Positions 63,764-64,000 of a DNA stretch of 64,000 nucleotides are shown here, in pieces. Position 1 is the stretch's first letter, and the number at the start of each line of letters is the position of its first letter. The notes under the pieces are model-generated. The model worked only from the letters and a program-made list of their open reading frames with translations. It was not told where the DNA came from and did not search any database. The DNA is from Finegoldia magna_J (GTDB lineage: Bacteria > Bacillota > Clostridia > Tissierellales > Peptoniphilaceae), in contig NZ_NDYF01000016.1 in NCBI RefSeq assembly GCF_002243175.1, forward strand, positions 62,001 to 126,000, written 5' to 3'. Both the position numbers and the translations under genes were made by a program.

Positions 63764-64000
63764 TTATTCGTGCAATTCCACTGTGTCTTCGTGGTATTTT
63801 GCTGGTAAGCTTGATTTTTCTTTGTTCATTCCAATGAAGAAATTAACGTTGGCTTCTTTTGATAAAACTTCCAAGTTTTCTAGGAATTCTTCTAATTGTT
63901 GTTCTGTCATTTCAACGATTGAGTAAATTCCGTCTACGTAAATTGTTTCGATATCGAAATCTCTTGACATTATTCCTGCCAAAAATCCATACAAACTTTC
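63764..64000 (-). CDS. Hypothetical protein, N-terminus cut by window edge
   Basis: The frame is open to the window end and ends YHEDTVELHE-stop. The visible 78 residues include SLYGFLAGIMSRDFDIETIY and an acidic helix EQQLEEFLENLEVLS. I do not recognise a family. Confidence 0.55.
   Translation of the reverse strand, partial: ESLYGFLAGIMSRDFDIETIYVDGIYSIVEMTEQQLEEFLENLEVLSKEANVNFFIGMNKEKSSLPAKYHEDTVELHE

Overview
The window is AT-rich, low-GC Gram-positive DNA and most likely comes from Finegoldia magna or a close relative (Peptoniphilaceae). The reasons are several large surface proteins carrying three cell-wall-binding type 2 repeats, one of them with a GA-type albumin-binding module like those of F. 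magna PAB; an LPXTG-like (LPKAG) surface-protein tail; pyruvate formate-lyase metabolism; and a type I-B CRISPR-Cas locus. No rRNA or tRNA gene was recognised.

Layout. 0-6.4 kb: partial capA-like gene, rlmH, a NYN-domain gene behind a structured leader, the L13-S9 ribosomal operon with its L13 leader, a yqeC-cupin pair, and a patch of small or broken genes (frameshifted TPR membrane gene, frameshifted HD gene). 6.57-9.33 kb: a CRISPR array of about 43 repeats, degenerate at its distal (left) end. 9.5-17.7 kb: cas6-cas8b-cas7-cas5-cas3-cas4-cas1-cas2, all on the minus strand and reading toward the array. 17.85-17.95 kb: a previously unannotated two-repeat mini-array with its own terminator, whose pseudo-spacer matches the cas promoter (see findings). 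18-25.7 kb: ABC transporter, TudS-like protein, a cell-wall-binding protein, thiamine-binding protein, D,D-carboxypeptidase, cation/proton antiporter. 25.8-29.7 kb: pflB followed by an unusual pflA-Crp/Fnr fusion, with a CRP-type palindrome upstream of pflB. 29.8-35.4 kb: TPR membrane protein, zinc metallopeptidase, ComF, RecD2, MurA. 35.5-45.5 kb: a 1788-residue GA/LRR surface protein, an ECF S component, L-serine dehydratase and a C39-like surface protease. 45.6-51.6 kb: heterodimeric ABC exporter, a sensor-less histidine kinase with a LytTR regulator, galU. 51.7-52.2 kb: an inverted pair of a dispersed repeat that recurs at 63.4 kb. 52.3-55.9 kb: dnaJ/cbpA-clpB under a CtsR box. 56-64 kb: nitroreductase, a sigma factor divergent from a ComK-like gene with an SOS-type box in its promoter, a decayed class C-like group II intron, an LPKAG tail fragment, an MFS transporter and two M50-like membrane peptidases.

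How the parts work together. The CRISPR locus appears complete for adaptation (cas1, cas2, cas4), crRNA processing (cas6), Cascade (cas8b, cas7, cas5) and interference (cas3). The mini-array next to cas6 looks like a crRNA-like autorepressor (CreR type) that would place Cascade on the cas promoter. The pfl locus may be self-regulated, because the activase is fused to a CRP-type DNA-binding module with the R-E-x-x-x-R recognition pattern and a matching TGTGA-N6-TCAC site lies upstream of pflB. The ComK-like gene, the divergent sigma factor and ComF hint at natural competence tied to DNA damage. These three links are inferences from sequence and have not been tested.
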